In this document: one piece after another, positions 1 to 8,121 of the stretch | Layout of the letters: every line of letters starts with the position of its first letter | How positions within the stretch are numbered: the first letter of the stretch is position 1 | Assembly: GCF_000787775.1 (NCBI RefSeq) | Contig: NZ_BBPM01000005.1 | Span: 62,001 to 126,000, forward strand | DNA: 64,000 nucleotides | Source of the DNA: Streptacidiphilus carbonis | Lineage (GTDB): Bacteria > Actinomycetota > Actinomycetes > Streptomycetales > Streptomycetaceae | Reading direction: 5' to 3' | The notes under the pieces: generated by a model | What the model was told of the DNA's origin: nothing | Databases searched by the model: none | What the model saw: the letters and a program-made list of their open reading frames with translations, nothing else | Position numbers and translations under genes: made by a program

Positions 1-39
1 GATGGTGCCCTGCGCGAACCCCGCCGGGATCTCGATCAC
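1..39 (-). CDS. Phosphotransferase-like protein, N-terminal 13 codons only
   Basis: A GTG at 37-39 opens a minus-strand frame that runs off the left edge and reads V-I-E-I-P-A-G-F-A-Q-G-T-I. This resembles the start of aminoglycoside/choline-phosphotransferase-like proteins common in actinomycetes (from memory, not searched). No Shine-Dalgarno is visible. A TAGTGT box lies about seven bases upstream of the GTG, so a leaderless transcript is possible. The identification rests on 13 residues and is weak. Confidence 0.3.
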   Translation of the reverse strand, partial: MIEIPAGFAQGTI

Positions 40-175
40 CACAGCACACTACCCAGCGGCCCGCACCACGTCAGGCTCTCGGAATTACGTGCCGAAGCCG
101 CGGGGAATCGCGGTCTCCGACAGCGCTCCGATCACAAGATCAGCGAGCGCGACGTTCGGACTCCTCTGCCCATGC

Positions 176-1393
176 TCACGACGCGGTGCGCTGTACCTCG
201 ACCTGTGGGTACGGCGAGGACCGGCCGGTCAGCAGCGGTTCCGGGAGGCCGCGGGCGACATGGTCGACGAACGCGACCAGGTAGGCGTCGGTGATGGCCA
301 GCGCGTCGTCGCCGCTGATGGACCCGAGCCCGACCACGGAGCGGATCGGCGCGGCCAGGTAGTAGGCGCCGTAGTCGCTGAAGTTGAAGTGCTCGGACCC
401 GTCGAGCCGGTAACTCCAGACGGGCCCGGTACTGGCTGCCAGCAAGGTGCGAGCGGCGTCGCGTTCGGACTGCTCGTCGGCATTCCTCGGCTGACAGGTT
501 CCGGTGATGCACGAGATCTGGCCGGCCAGCAGCATCATCGGTTTGGCGAGCCCGGACCGGACGACCGTGCCGAACTGGGTGCCGTCCAGATCCGCCGCGC
601 CGACGCAGTGCGCGTCGTCGTGGCAAGCCTGCAGCGCGGACGCGCCGCCGAAGGAGTGGCCCAGGTACACGGTGGTGGCCGCGTCGAGGTGCCCGGTGAA
701 CCGCCCGGTGGTGTCCAGCGCGGCGAGCTCGGTGGCGACGAAGCGGTCGTCGGCCGCCCATACGCCGACCAGCCGGTCGTCGGCTGGGCGCATGCTGGTC
801 GCGTCGGAGCCCTGCGGGTTGCCGGAGGGTGTCGCGCTCACCGGTCGTCCGTTCAGCACCGTCAGGTTCGCGCTGTAGGTGGGGGTGATCCCGGCGACCA
901 GGTATCCGTGGCTGGCCAGGTTCTCCGCGATGGTGGTGTACTGCGGCGCGGCCAGGCCCAACCCGGGTTCGAGCACCACCACGGGGAAGCGGCCGGCGGC
1001 GACGGGGGCCTCGGCGACGGCGTGCACCCGGATGTCGTCGAAGCCGGTCTCGCCCAGCCCGGGCAGGCCCCCCAGATGCAGTCCCGACCAGGCGCCCGGG
1101 GCGTAGGGCGCGGATGGCGCACCAGGGGCGGGTGCGGCCGGGTACCAGAGCCACACGGACAGCTCCCGCGGCGTGCCCGCCCGCGGGGCGAGCGGATCGG
1201 TCCGGGTGTGGTCGGTCCAGTCGGCCGTGGTCCGGCCGACTGGATAACGCCCGGTCGGGGCAGGCAGCGTGACCTGCTGCCCCGACCGGACCGCGACAAA
1301 GCCGATGTAGCCGCCGAGCGTCACCACCAGCACGATCACCAGGACGAGCAGGGTCTTCAGGGTTCGGCGCAGCCACCGGCGGTCAGTGCGCAT
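176..1393 (-). CDS. Membrane-anchored alpha/beta hydrolase, PAF-acetylhydrolase-like
   Basis: This 405-residue protein has one N-terminal membrane segment (about residues 11-33) and is otherwise predicted outside the membrane. It carries the serine-hydrolase nucleophile elbow GHSFGG at 245-250 (Ser247). The fold and the 'LEPGLGL...GHSFGG...DLDG' order resemble the platelet-activating-factor acetylhydrolase (isoform II)/dienelactone hydrolase group, so it is probably a lipase or esterase. The substrate is unknown. The start overlaps the end of the upstream membrane-protein gene by 11 bases, which makes it the third gene of a PadR-controlled operon. The family call is good; the exact reaction is inferred. 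Confidence 0.75.
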   Translation of the reverse strand: MRTDRRWLRRTLKTLLVLVIVLVVTLGGYIGFVAVRSGQQVTLPAPTGRYPVGRTTADWTDHTRTDPLAPRAGTPRELSVWLWYPAAPAPGAPSAPYAPGAWSGLHLGGLPGLGETGFDDIRVHAVAEAPVAAGRFPVVVLEPGLGLAAPQYTTIAENLASHGYLVAGITPTYSANLTVLNGRPVSATPSGNPQGSDATSMRPADDRLVGVWAADDRFVATELAALDTTGRFTGHLDAATTVYLGHSFGGASALQACHDDAHCVGAADLDGTQFGTVVRSGLAKPMMLLAGQISCITGTCQPRNADEQSERDAARTLLAASTGPVWSYRLDGSEHFNFSDYGAYYLAAPIRSVVGLGSISGDDALAITDAYLVAFVDHVARGLPEPLLTGRSSPYPQVEVQRTAS

Positions 1394-2270
1394 CGACGCT
1401 GCCCCGAGTGCCTGCGACGGCGGCCCGCAGACCGCGTGCGGAGGAGGTCGCCGCGACCACCAGCGTGACCGCCATGACCGTGCCGTAGCCGGTCAGTGCC
1501 GTGAACCCCGGCCGGTCGGCGAAGGTGACCAGGCCGCAACCGACGCTGGCGGGAACGGCCACCGCCATGAGTGCCGTGGCGACCGCGCCGGCCAGGGTGG
1601 TCACGCGCAGCTCCGCACCGCTCGGCGCGACGTGCCGCAGCGCGACAGCCGGTCCGGCGGCGCAGGCGGCGCCGGTGAGCAGGCCGAGCCCGATCAGGAC
1701 CAGAAACCCGGTGCGGCCGACACCCGCCCCGTGGGTGATCAGCCGGAGCAACGCCGCAGAGCCCAGGAAGGCCGATACGGCGACCGGCGGGGCGAGCAAC
1801 AGCAGGAGGGCTCGGCGGCGTCCGGGATGGCATTGCGGGGCGCGGAGGACGGCGGCCACCGGCGGCAGCCAGCCGACCGCGATGGCCAGCGCCGACGTCC
1901 CCGAGGCCAGCGCGTAGACGTTGTACCACCCCGCGGCCGGGTCGGTGTGCCCGCTGACGTACCATGCCCCGTCCCGACTGGTCTTGGCGAACAGGACGGC
2001 TCCGGCCGCCAGCGCCGTCCACGCGCACAGGGTGACCGCGACGGTGGCGCGCATCCGTCCCGTCCGGTCGTGCAGGTGCGTGCTGGGACGGACCCAGGCG
2101 TGCAGCGCCGCGACCGCGACGTCGACCACCTGTCGAACCCCGCCGTCGCTGTCCTCCAGCAGGGCCGCGAACTCCGTGGCGTAGCGCTGCCGCCACGCGG
2201 GCGGATACAGCCCGACCAGCGCGCGCGTCCGCCGGTCGGGCCTGTCCTCGGCGGCGTTCGGGATCTTCAC
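1383..2270 (-). CDS. Multi-pass membrane protein, PadR operon partner
   Basis: The 295-residue protein begins with a soluble stretch containing 'LYPPAWRQRYATEFAALLED', a motif seen in actinobacterial proteins encoded next to PadR repressors. About six hydrophobic helices follow, from roughly residue 75 to the C terminus. The GTG start at 2268-2270 overlaps the PadR stop codon (GTGA), so the two are translationally coupled, and the 3' end overlaps the next hydrolase gene. No catalytic motif is visible. The function is unknown; by context it belongs to an envelope or drug-stress operon controlled by the PadR protein. Confidence 0.7.
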   Translation of the reverse strand: MKIPNAAEDRPDRRTRALVGLYPPAWRQRYATEFAALLEDSDGGVRQVVDVAVAALHAWVRPSTHLHDRTGRMRATVAVTLCAWTALAAGAVLFAKTSRDGAWYVSGHTDPAAGWYNVYALASGTSALAIAVGWLPPVAAVLRAPQCHPGRRRALLLLLAPPVAVSAFLGSAALLRLITHGAGVGRTGFLVLIGLGLLTGAACAAGPAVALRHVAPSGAELRVTTLAGAVATALMAVAVPASVGCGLVTFADRPGFTALTGYGTVMAVTLVVAATSSARGLRAAVAGTRGSVDAH

Positions 2271-2575
2271 GGCATGGCCCCTGCGGCCCGGAGCCGGCGT
2301 AGCCCCAGATCGGCCACCCGCCGCATCTGCGCCGCCTGCTCGGCCAGCGTGCGCTCACCCAGAGCGGTGATCCGGTAGGGGCGGCGGCGCCCTTGCGCGG
2401 GCAGCGCCTCGATCAGCCCATCAGCTTCCAACCGGGCCAGCACCCCGTACAGGGTGCCGGGCCGGAGGACGACGCCGACCGAGTCCGCGATGTCCTGGGT
2501 GATCGCGTAACCGTGCCTGGGTTCGTCGGCCAAGCTCGCCAGCACGAGTACGGCTGGATCGTTCTCGGACACCAT
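2267..2575 (-). CDS. PadR-family transcriptional repressor
   Basis: This is a 102-residue winged-helix protein of the short PadR class. The DNA-binding part reads 'HGYAITQDIADSVGVVLRPGTLYGVLARLEADGLI', followed by the beta-wing and a C-terminal dimerisation helix. I prefer the ATG at 2573-2575 because AGAGGGGG sits about seven bases upstream. An in-frame GTG at 2602 would add nine residues but would lie inside the promoter -10 box. PadR proteins usually repress their own operon and respond to phenolics or drugs. Here the operon is PadR, membrane protein, hydrolase. Confidence 0.85.
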   Translation of the reverse strand: MVSENDPAVLVLASLADEPRHGYAITQDIADSVGVVLRPGTLYGVLARLEADGLIEALPAQGRRRPYRITALGERTLAEQAAQMRRVADLGLRRLRAAGAMP

Positions 2576-2586
2576 GAGTTCCCCCT

Positions 2587-2628
2587 CTATGTCGCAGGAC
2601 ACTATAACGCCTCACGATGTATCGCCAA
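2587..2628 (-). promoter_or_regulatory. Promoter and candidate operator of the PadR operon
   Basis: On the minus strand a -35-like TTGGCG (2628-2623), a 16-base spacer and TATAGT (2606-2601) precede the padR start by a short leader of about 20 bases. A partial inverted repeat, TATGTC-GCAG-GACACTATA (2588-2606), covers the -10 box. Its inner TGTC/GACA arms are exact, and it resembles the ATGT-N-ACAT pattern of PadR sites. Autorepression is inferred. Confidence 0.5.
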
Positions 2629-2754
2629 GCAGGGTAACCCATGACGGGTGGCGGGCTTCTGTGTGGAGCCGGCGAAGTCGCGTTCCGGCGCTGACGGTGA
2701 CGAGGTCTCAGTTCCCAGGCTGCGGCCTCGTCGGCGGTGGCGGCCGGTGCTGTC

Positions 2755-2785
2755 CTGCGGTGGTGCCGTACTGCGGTGGTGCCGT
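2755..2785. repeat. Short tandem repeat between the PadR operon and mmpL
   Basis: The 15-base unit CTGCGGTGGTGCCGT occurs at 2755-2769 and again at 2771-2785. It lies in the 324-base stretch (2576-2899) that holds no gene. The rest of this stretch is the PadR promoter and the hairpin at 2807-2837. Confidence 0.6.
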
Positions 2786-2806
2786 CCTGGGACCGGACGT
2801 CTCGGC

Positions 2807-2837
2807 GCCACGGCGGTGCATCGTGCACCGCCGTGGC
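2807..2837 (-). terminator. Perfect hairpin downstream of the MmpL gene
   Basis: GCCACGGCGGTGCA (2807-2820) is followed by a three-base gap and its exact reverse complement (2824-2837). It sits about 60 bases past the mmpL stop codon and upstream of the PadR promoter. There is no T-tract, as is usual for high-GC actinomycete terminators. Confidence 0.65.
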
Positions 2838-2899
2838 TGTTCGGCTCTGCCGCTGTGTGACCGTGCCCCCGGGTGGCTCTACGACTGTGCTGCTGGGCG

Positions 2900-5098
2900 T
2901 CAGACGAGCGCGGCTCCGGGAACGCGGGCGGGCTGCTCCTCCGCGGGCGGCTCGATGGCCAGGTGCGGCAGACGGCGGTCCAGCCAGCGGGGCAGCCACC
3001 AGTTGGCCCGGCCGCACAGGTACATCACGGCCGGTACGAGCACCGTCCGCAGGACGAGCGCGTCCAGCGCCACCGCGGCGGCCAGGCCGATGCCGAACTC
3101 GGCGATGCTGCGCTGGCCCGTGAACACGAATGCGGTGAACACGGCGATCATGATCATGGCTGCGGCGGTGATCACCCGTGCGGTGTGGGTCACGCCGGCG
3201 AGCACCGAACGGGCGTTGTCATGGGTGCGCGACCATTCCTCGGCCATCCTGCTGACCAGGAACACCTGGTAGTCCATGGACAGGCCGAACAGGACCGCCA
3301 GCACCAGCTCGGGAAGGTAGCCCTCGACGGGACTGGGCGAGCCGAGGCCGAACGCCCTGGTCCCCCAGCCCCATTGGAAGAAGGCGGTGAGTACGCCGAA
3401 CGAGGCTGCCGCAGACAGCAGGTTGAGCACCGCTGTGACCGCGGGGATGAGCAGGCTGCGGAAGGCGAGCACGAGCAGCAGGAAGCTGAAACCCACGATG
3501 GTGGTCAGGAGCCAGGGCAGCTTGGCGCTCGTCATGGTCGCGAAGTCGATGAACGTGGCCGTCAGGCCGCCGACGTAGACGTGCAGTGTGGTGCCGTGCG
3601 TGTAGCGCGGTATGACCGTGCCGCGCAGTCGGTCGATCAGCGCGGAGGTGGCGGGATCCTGGGGCGATGTGGCGGGCAGGACCTGGGTCACCTCGATCGT
3701 CGGACCCGCGCCGGGCGTGGTCTGCGCGGGCACGGTCTCCACGGCGGCCACCCCCGGAACGGCGGCGAGCGCCCGGTCGAGCCGGTCGAGTGCGGCGCGG
3801 TCGGCCGCCGACTGGCTCTCGGCGACCAGGAACAGCGGTCCGTTGAAGCCCGGCCCGAACCCTGCGGCGAGCATCTCGTAGCTCCTGTGGGTGTGCGTCG
3901 ACACGGGGTCGTTGGACGCGTCCGCGAAGCCCAGTCGCAGGTGCAGCACGGGAACGGACACCACGAGCATGACCACGAGCCCCAGGGAGGCGAGCACGGC
4001 GGGGAACCGCGGCACCATGCGGGACCAGCGTTCCCACAGGCCGCTGCCGCTGTCCTCGTGGCCCGGTCGGCCGGCCCGCAGCCTGCGGCGTTGCCTGCGG
4101 CTGAGCACGCGCGGGCCGAGCACCCCGAGGAGCGCGGGCAGCAGCGTGACGGCCGCGACCACGGTGCACACCACGGTGATCGCCGCCGGGACGGCCAGCC
4201 CGTTGATGAACTGCAGGTTGACCGAGAGCAGCCCGAGCAGGGCGATGCACACCGTGCCGCCGGCGAACAGAACCGCGCGCCCCGAGGTGTTGAGCGCCTG
4301 CACGGCCGACTGCTCCGGGTCCAGTCCGGACTGCAGGCCGCGGCGGTGCCGGGTGACGATGAACAGGGCGTAGTCGACGCCGACACCGAGGCCGATCAGC
4401 GCCCCGAGGATCGGCGCGATGCCGTTCACCGGCATCAGGTGGCTGAGCGGGGCCATCAGCAGCAGGCCGCTGCCCACTCCGGCCACCGCTGTCACGATCG
4501 GCAGTGCCATCGGCAGCACCGATCCGAACGCGATGAGCAGGATGACGGCGGCTGCGATGATGCCGATCAGCGACGCGTTCGAGGCCGGCGTCTCCTCGGC
4601 GCCCGCGATCGCCTTGCCGCCGACCTCGACCGCGAGACCCGGCTCACGGGCCGCTGTCGTCGCCGCGATCACCCGGTCGACGTCGGCATGCTTCAGGTTG
4701 TCCGCCTGATCGGTGAAGGTCACCGTGGCGTACGCGGTGCGCCCGTCCGAGCTCACCTGGACCTGTCCGCCCGGCCGGTAGGGGCCGGCGACCGAGGCTA
4801 CCGCGGGCAGGTGCGACACCTGCGCGAGCATCGCCGACATCCGATGCTCGACGGCCGGATCGGTGGCGCTGCCATGGCTCACGTGCCAGACGATCTGGTC
4901 GGAGTCGCCCGCCTGGGCCGGCGCCGACCGCTGCAGCAGCTGCTGGGCGCTGCCGGAGCCCGTTCCCGGCAGGGTGAGCGAATTGTCGTACGTCGTCCTC
5001 AGCGCCTGCGACATCACCGCCAGGGCGATGAAGAGACCTGTCCAGGCAGCGATCACGATGAGGCGGTGCTGGTAGCACCAGCGTGCAAGGGCGGACAT
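2900..5098 (-). CDS. MMPL/RND-family membrane transporter
   Basis: The 732-residue protein has the MmpL layout: a first helix at about 12-33, a large extracytoplasmic loop, a bundle of helices in the middle ('VGVDYALFIVTRHRR'), a second loop, and a final bundle ('FGLSMDYQVFLVSRMAEEW'). The duplicated GxxxDY...R motifs of the two halves are the conserved proton-relay elements of this family. Such proteins export lipids, siderophores or antibiotics using the proton gradient. The ATG start is supported by GGAGGATC just upstream. It lies downstream of a NarL-type two-component system on the same strand, which may regulate it. The substrate is unknown. Confidence 0.9.
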   Translation of the reverse strand: MSALARWCYQHRLIVIAAWTGLFIALAVMSQALRTTYDNSLTLPGTGSGSAQQLLQRSAPAQAGDSDQIVWHVSHGSATDPAVEHRMSAMLAQVSHLPAVASVAGPYRPGGQVQVSSDGRTAYATVTFTDQADNLKHADVDRVIAATTAAREPGLAVEVGGKAIAGAEETPASNASLIGIIAAAVILLIAFGSVLPMALPIVTAVAGVGSGLLLMAPLSHLMPVNGIAPILGALIGLGVGVDYALFIVTRHRRGLQSGLDPEQSAVQALNTSGRAVLFAGGTVCIALLGLLSVNLQFINGLAVPAAITVVCTVVAAVTLLPALLGVLGPRVLSRRQRRRLRAGRPGHEDSGSGLWERWSRMVPRFPAVLASLGLVVMLVVSVPVLHLRLGFADASNDPVSTHTHRSYEMLAAGFGPGFNGPLFLVAESQSAADRAALDRLDRALAAVPGVAAVETVPAQTTPGAGPTIEVTQVLPATSPQDPATSALIDRLRGTVIPRYTHGTTLHVYVGGLTATFIDFATMTSAKLPWLLTTIVGFSFLLLVLAFRSLLIPAVTAVLNLLSAAASFGVLTAFFQWGWGTRAFGLGSPSPVEGYLPELVLAVLFGLSMDYQVFLVSRMAEEWSRTHDNARSVLAGVTHTARVITAAAMIMIAVFTAFVFTGQRSIAEFGIGLAAAVALDALVLRTVLVPAVMYLCGRANWWLPRWLDRRLPHLAIEPPAEEQPARVPGAALV

Positions 5099-5218
5099 GA
5101 TCCTCCGTTCGGTTCGGTTCGGTCCTCATCGTCGGATTCCCGGCTGCCCCGGTCACCGGCCGTCCGCAGCGACTGCCCGAAGCGCTACCGCGCCGTCCGG
5201 CGCGGTTCGCGGCATCGC

Positions 5219-5236
5219 CTACTGCGTCGGCAGTAG
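5219..5236. promoter_or_regulatory. Inverted repeat between mmpL and the response regulator
   Basis: CTACTGC-GTCG-GCAGTAG is an exact 7-base inverted repeat in the 221-base gap upstream of the MmpL start. CCCGGGTAC also occurs twice just beyond it (about 5244-5275). It could be a binding site for the adjacent NarL-type regulator or part of a terminator for that gene. The role is not settled by sequence. Confidence 0.35.
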
Positions 5237-5319
5237 TCCTGATCCCGGGTACCCCGCCGGCGCTGCCCGGGTACGGTACGGTGCTCGCGGAAGTCCTCGC
5301 CTCGCGGTGCCGCGGTGGC

Positions 5320-6039
5320 TCACGGACGGGGTCGCGGCGCCCCGGCCAGGCCGGTCTGGTAGGCAAGAACCACGAGTTGGGCGCGGTCCCGGGCACCGAG
5401 CTTGGTCATGGCGTGGTTGACGTGGGTCTTGACGGTGAGCGGGCTGACCGTCAACTGGCAGGCGATCTCAGCGTTGGACATGCCGTCGGCGACCAGGGCC
5501 GCCACCTGTCGCTCGCGGTCGGTGAGGGCGGCGAGCACAGGTGAGGGACGGACCGGCTCGCTGTCGCGCAGCGTGAGGAACCGGGTGATCAGGCCCCGGG
5601 TGGCGGACGGCGAAAGCAGCGCGTCGCCGCGGGCGACCGTGCGGATCGCCTCGATCAGGACCTCCGGGCGGGCGCCTTTGCCGAGGTACCCGCTGGCGCC
5701 CGACCGCAGCGCCTCGAAGACGTACTCGTCGACCTCGAACGTCGTCAGGATCAGCACCCGCACTGCGGCGAGGCTCTCGTCGGCGGCCATCCGCCGGGTC
5801 GCGGCCAGCCCGTCCATGCCGGGCATCCGAATGTCCATCAGGACGACGTCGGGGCGTGCCTCGCGGGCGAGCCGGACCGCGCCCAGGCCGGTGCCCGCTT
5901 CGCCCACGACGGCCAGTCCCGGCGCCCGTTCGATCATCAACCGCAGGCCCGCGCGGACGAGTTCCTGGTCGTCGGCGAGGACCACCCGGGTCGGCGCCGC
6001 GGCGGCGGACGCCGACAAGGCGGTCGCGGTCCCGTTCAT
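5320..6039 (-). CDS. NarL/LuxR-family response regulator
   Basis: The 239-residue protein has an N-terminal receiver domain with the acidic pair D23-D24 and phosphoacceptor Asp69 ('VVLMDIRMPGMDG'). A LuxR-type helix-turn-helix follows at about 168-230 ('LTDRERQVAALVADGMSNAEIACQL...VKTHVNHAMTKLGARDR'). The start codon overlaps the kinase stop (ATGA), so kinase and regulator are translationally coupled. Expected role: once phosphorylated by the upstream kinase it binds DNA and activates targets. The neighbouring MmpL gene on the same strand is an obvious candidate. Confidence 0.92.
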   Translation of the reverse strand: MNGTATALSASAAAAPTRVVLADDQELVRAGLRLMIERAPGLAVVGEAGTGLGAVRLAREARPDVVLMDIRMPGMDGLAATRRMAADESLAAVRVLILTTFEVDEYVFEALRSGASGYLGKGARPEVLIEAIRTVARGDALLSPSATRGLITRFLTLRDSEPVRPSPVLAALTDRERQVAALVADGMSNAEIACQLTVSPLTVKTHVNHAMTKLGARDRAQLVVLAYQTGLAGAPRPRP

Positions 6040-7259
6040 GAGCCCTCGATCCCGGGCGCTCGCAGCGGAAGCTCGGCGAAGACGCGGTAGCCCCCCTCAG
6101 GACGGGGTCCGGCAGCCAGACGTCCGCCCACGGCGGCCACCCGCTCCCGCATGCCCACGAGGCCGTGCCCACCAGGTGTGCGGCCGGCCGGTGCGCGGCC
6201 TGCGGGCGTGGGACGGCTGTCCCACGCAGCCTGGTCGCCCTTGTCCTCGACCGCCAACCTGAGCGCCCCGGGGGCGTATCCGAGCCGCACCACCGCCGTG
6301 TCGCAGCCGGCGTGCTTGCGGGTGTTGGTCAGTGACTCCTGGATGACCCGGTAGGCGGTGAGCTCCACCGCCTCGGGCAACGGCCTGGCATCGCCGGTCA
6401 CCTCGCGGGTGACCCGCAGCCCCGCACCGGCGAACGAGCAGAACAGTTCACCGAGAAGGTCCAGAGCCGGCACCGGCTCCGCCGGGGTGGCCGGCTCGGC
6501 CGCGCCCGGGGCGCGCAGCAGGCCGACGGTCAGCCGCAGTTCGTCGAGGGCCTCCTCGCTCGCCTGCTGGATATGTGCGACCGACTCCTTGGCCTGGGAC
6601 CGGTCCTCGTCGTCGAGCAGACAGGCCAGCGCCCCGGCCTGCACGCTGATCAGGGCGACATGGTGGCCGACGGCGTCGTGCAGCTCCCGTGCGATGCGCA
6701 GCCGTTCCTCGGCGACACGGCGGCCCGCCTCCCCCTCCCTGGCCAACTCGGCGCGTCTGACCCGCTCCTCGGCCTCGGCGACGTAGGCGCGGTGGCTGCG
6801 GGCGGCGCTGCCGGTGGTGACGGCCAGGGCCGCCCACAGCACGATGACCATGCCCGTGATCCCGGGATGGGTGATGAGCGAGCCGGCGAGCAGCGTCGCC
6901 TTGACACCGACGCCGACCGCGAGCGCCCGGGCCGGCGGGGCCTCCAGCGCGACCCAGTACAGCGCGCCGAACAGCGCCAGCATGGTCAGCGGGTAGGCCA
7001 TCCCGTCGGCCATCAGCACGACCGACCCGATGACGGCGACCGCCGTGGCGCCCAGCGGGAACCGCCTGCGCACCAGCAGCACCGCGTAGACCGCGACGGT
7101 GACCAGCCAGCTCAGCGGCTGGTGCGAACCCAGCGCGTGCCGGACAGCCGTGGGGATCGTCGCAAGCGTGAACAGCGCCGTCGAGGCCAGCGACGAGAGC
7201 GGCAGCAGCTGCTGTCTGGCCGTCAGCCTGCTCCAGGGAACCGCGGCCGCAGTCAGCAA
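6036..7259 (-). CDS. NarL-partner sensor histidine kinase
   Basis: About 407 residues if it starts at the TTG at 7257-7259, which follows GGAAGGCACGGAG and overlaps the methyltransferase stop by seven bases. The open frame extends farther upstream but only as an overlap with that gene. Several membrane helices (about 22-150) precede a HisKA_3 dimerisation box with the phospho-histidine in 'RELHDAVGHHVAL' (His194). A GHKL ATPase domain follows, ending in 'HGLVGMRERVAAVGGRL'. This is the class of integral-membrane kinases that signal to NarL-type regulators. The stimulus is unknown. Confidence 0.85.
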   Translation of the reverse strand: MLTAAAVPWSRLTARQQLLPLSSLASTALFTLATIPTAVRHALGSHQPLSWLVTVAVYAVLLVRRRFPLGATAVAVIGSVVLMADGMAYPLTMLALFGALYWVALEAPPARALAVGVGVKATLLAGSLITHPGITGMVIVLWAALAVTTGSAARSHRAYVAEAEERVRRAELAREGEAGRRVAEERLRIARELHDAVGHHVALISVQAGALACLLDDEDRSQAKESVAHIQQASEEALDELRLTVGLLRAPGAAEPATPAEPVPALDLLGELFCSFAGAGLRVTREVTGDARPLPEAVELTAYRVIQESLTNTRKHAGCDTAVVRLGYAPGALRLAVEDKGDQAAWDSRPTPAGRAPAGRTPGGHGLVGMRERVAAVGGRLAAGPRPEGGYRVFAELPLRAPGIEGS

Positions 7260-8011
7260 GGCTCCGTGCCTTCCGGCCGCGGCTCCTTGACGACATGCAG
7301 CAGCGTGATGCCGAGCCACGGACCGCCGTACCAGTAGCCCGCCCCGAGCGGGCGCAGCGTTCCCTGCCCGAGGTGGTCGGCATACTGCCGGGCGATCCAC
7401 CAGGGGTCCGCGATGAGCAGTTGCCCGCCCGGGCGCAGCACCCGCACGGCCTCGTCGACCGCGCGGTGGCGTCCCTCGCGCGACGGGATGTTGTGGATGG
7501 CCATCGCGCTCGTCACGATGTCGAACGTGCCGTCCTCGAACGGGAGTGAGGTCATGTCGCCGGTGTGCACCTCCACCCGGTCGGCGACTCCGGCAGCGGC
7601 GGCGTTGGCGAGGGTGACGGCGGGACCGTTGCCGCTCTGGTCCTTTCGGGACCACAGATCCACGCCGTCGGCCCGCCCCGCCGGTACCCGCCTGGCCGCC
7701 TCGACCAGAACCGCACCGCGACCGCAGCCCAGGTCCAGCAGGTGCTCGTCACCCTTCAGACCGATCCGGTCCAGTTCCTGCTTCCAGATGCGCAGCTTGC
7801 CGCGCAGCGTGGTGTGCAGGTAGACGCCGGTGGACGCGAGCAGCAGCGTTCCCACGGCTGCCGCCCGGATCCGTCCCCGCCGCCACCGGGCGGCGGCCAG
7901 GCAGCTCGCCGCCCCGGCGGCAGCGGTGACAGCCGGGAACGCCGGCGCGTCAACACCGTAGCGAGGCCGTTGAAGCGGCAGGACCGGGGAGGACATCGGG
8001 TTCTTGGACAC
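7253..8011 (-). CDS. Class I SAM-dependent methyltransferase with membrane segment
   Basis: The 252-residue protein has two N-terminal hydrophobic stretches (about 25-40 and 51-68) and then a Rossmann methyltransferase domain. The SAM motif is 'LLDLGCGRGAVL', with the acidic motif 'DGVDLW' and post-motifs 'FDIVTSAMAIHNI' and 'VLRPGGQLLIADP'. The substrate cannot be read from the sequence; the membrane anchor suggests a lipid or envelope target. The GTG start is weakly supported. It is the first gene of a run that continues with overlapping stops and starts into the histidine kinase and response regulator. Confidence 0.85.
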   Translation of the reverse strand: MSKNPMSSPVLPLQRPRYGVDAPAFPAVTAAAGAASCLAAARWRRGRIRAAAVGTLLLASTGVYLHTTLRGKLRIWKQELDRIGLKGDEHLLDLGCGRGAVLVEAARRVPAGRADGVDLWSRKDQSGNGPAVTLANAAAAGVADRVEVHTGDMTSLPFEDGTFDIVTSAMAIHNIPSREGRHRAVDEAVRVLRPGGQLLIADPWWIARQYADHLGQGTLRPLGAGYWYGGPWLGITLLHVVKEPRPEGTEPC

Positions 8012-8019
8012 ACCCGCAG

Positions 8020-8035
8020 CGTCACAGGCGTGACG
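8020..8035. promoter_or_regulatory. Inverted repeat in the methyltransferase/AraC divergent gap
   Basis: CGTCAC-AGGC-GTGACG is an exact 6-base inverted repeat nine bases upstream of the methyltransferase GTG, within the 110-base gap to the divergent AraC gene. Position and symmetry suit an operator for a dimeric regulator. This is inferred only. Confidence 0.35.
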
Positions 8036-8121
8036 TCCCGGCGTCTTGAAGAAATGTTCCCCTCCAGAGCGGTACCGGCCGTTGTGGGACGGACTTTGGC
8101 CGGCTCACGTATCATCGGACG

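Noticed and set aside
2873-5236. A 787-codon plus-strand frame opposite the MmpL gene
   Set aside because: It is rich in R, G, E, Q and H with no motif, and is the typical antisense shadow of a high-GC gene; the minus-strand MmpL protein is unambiguous.
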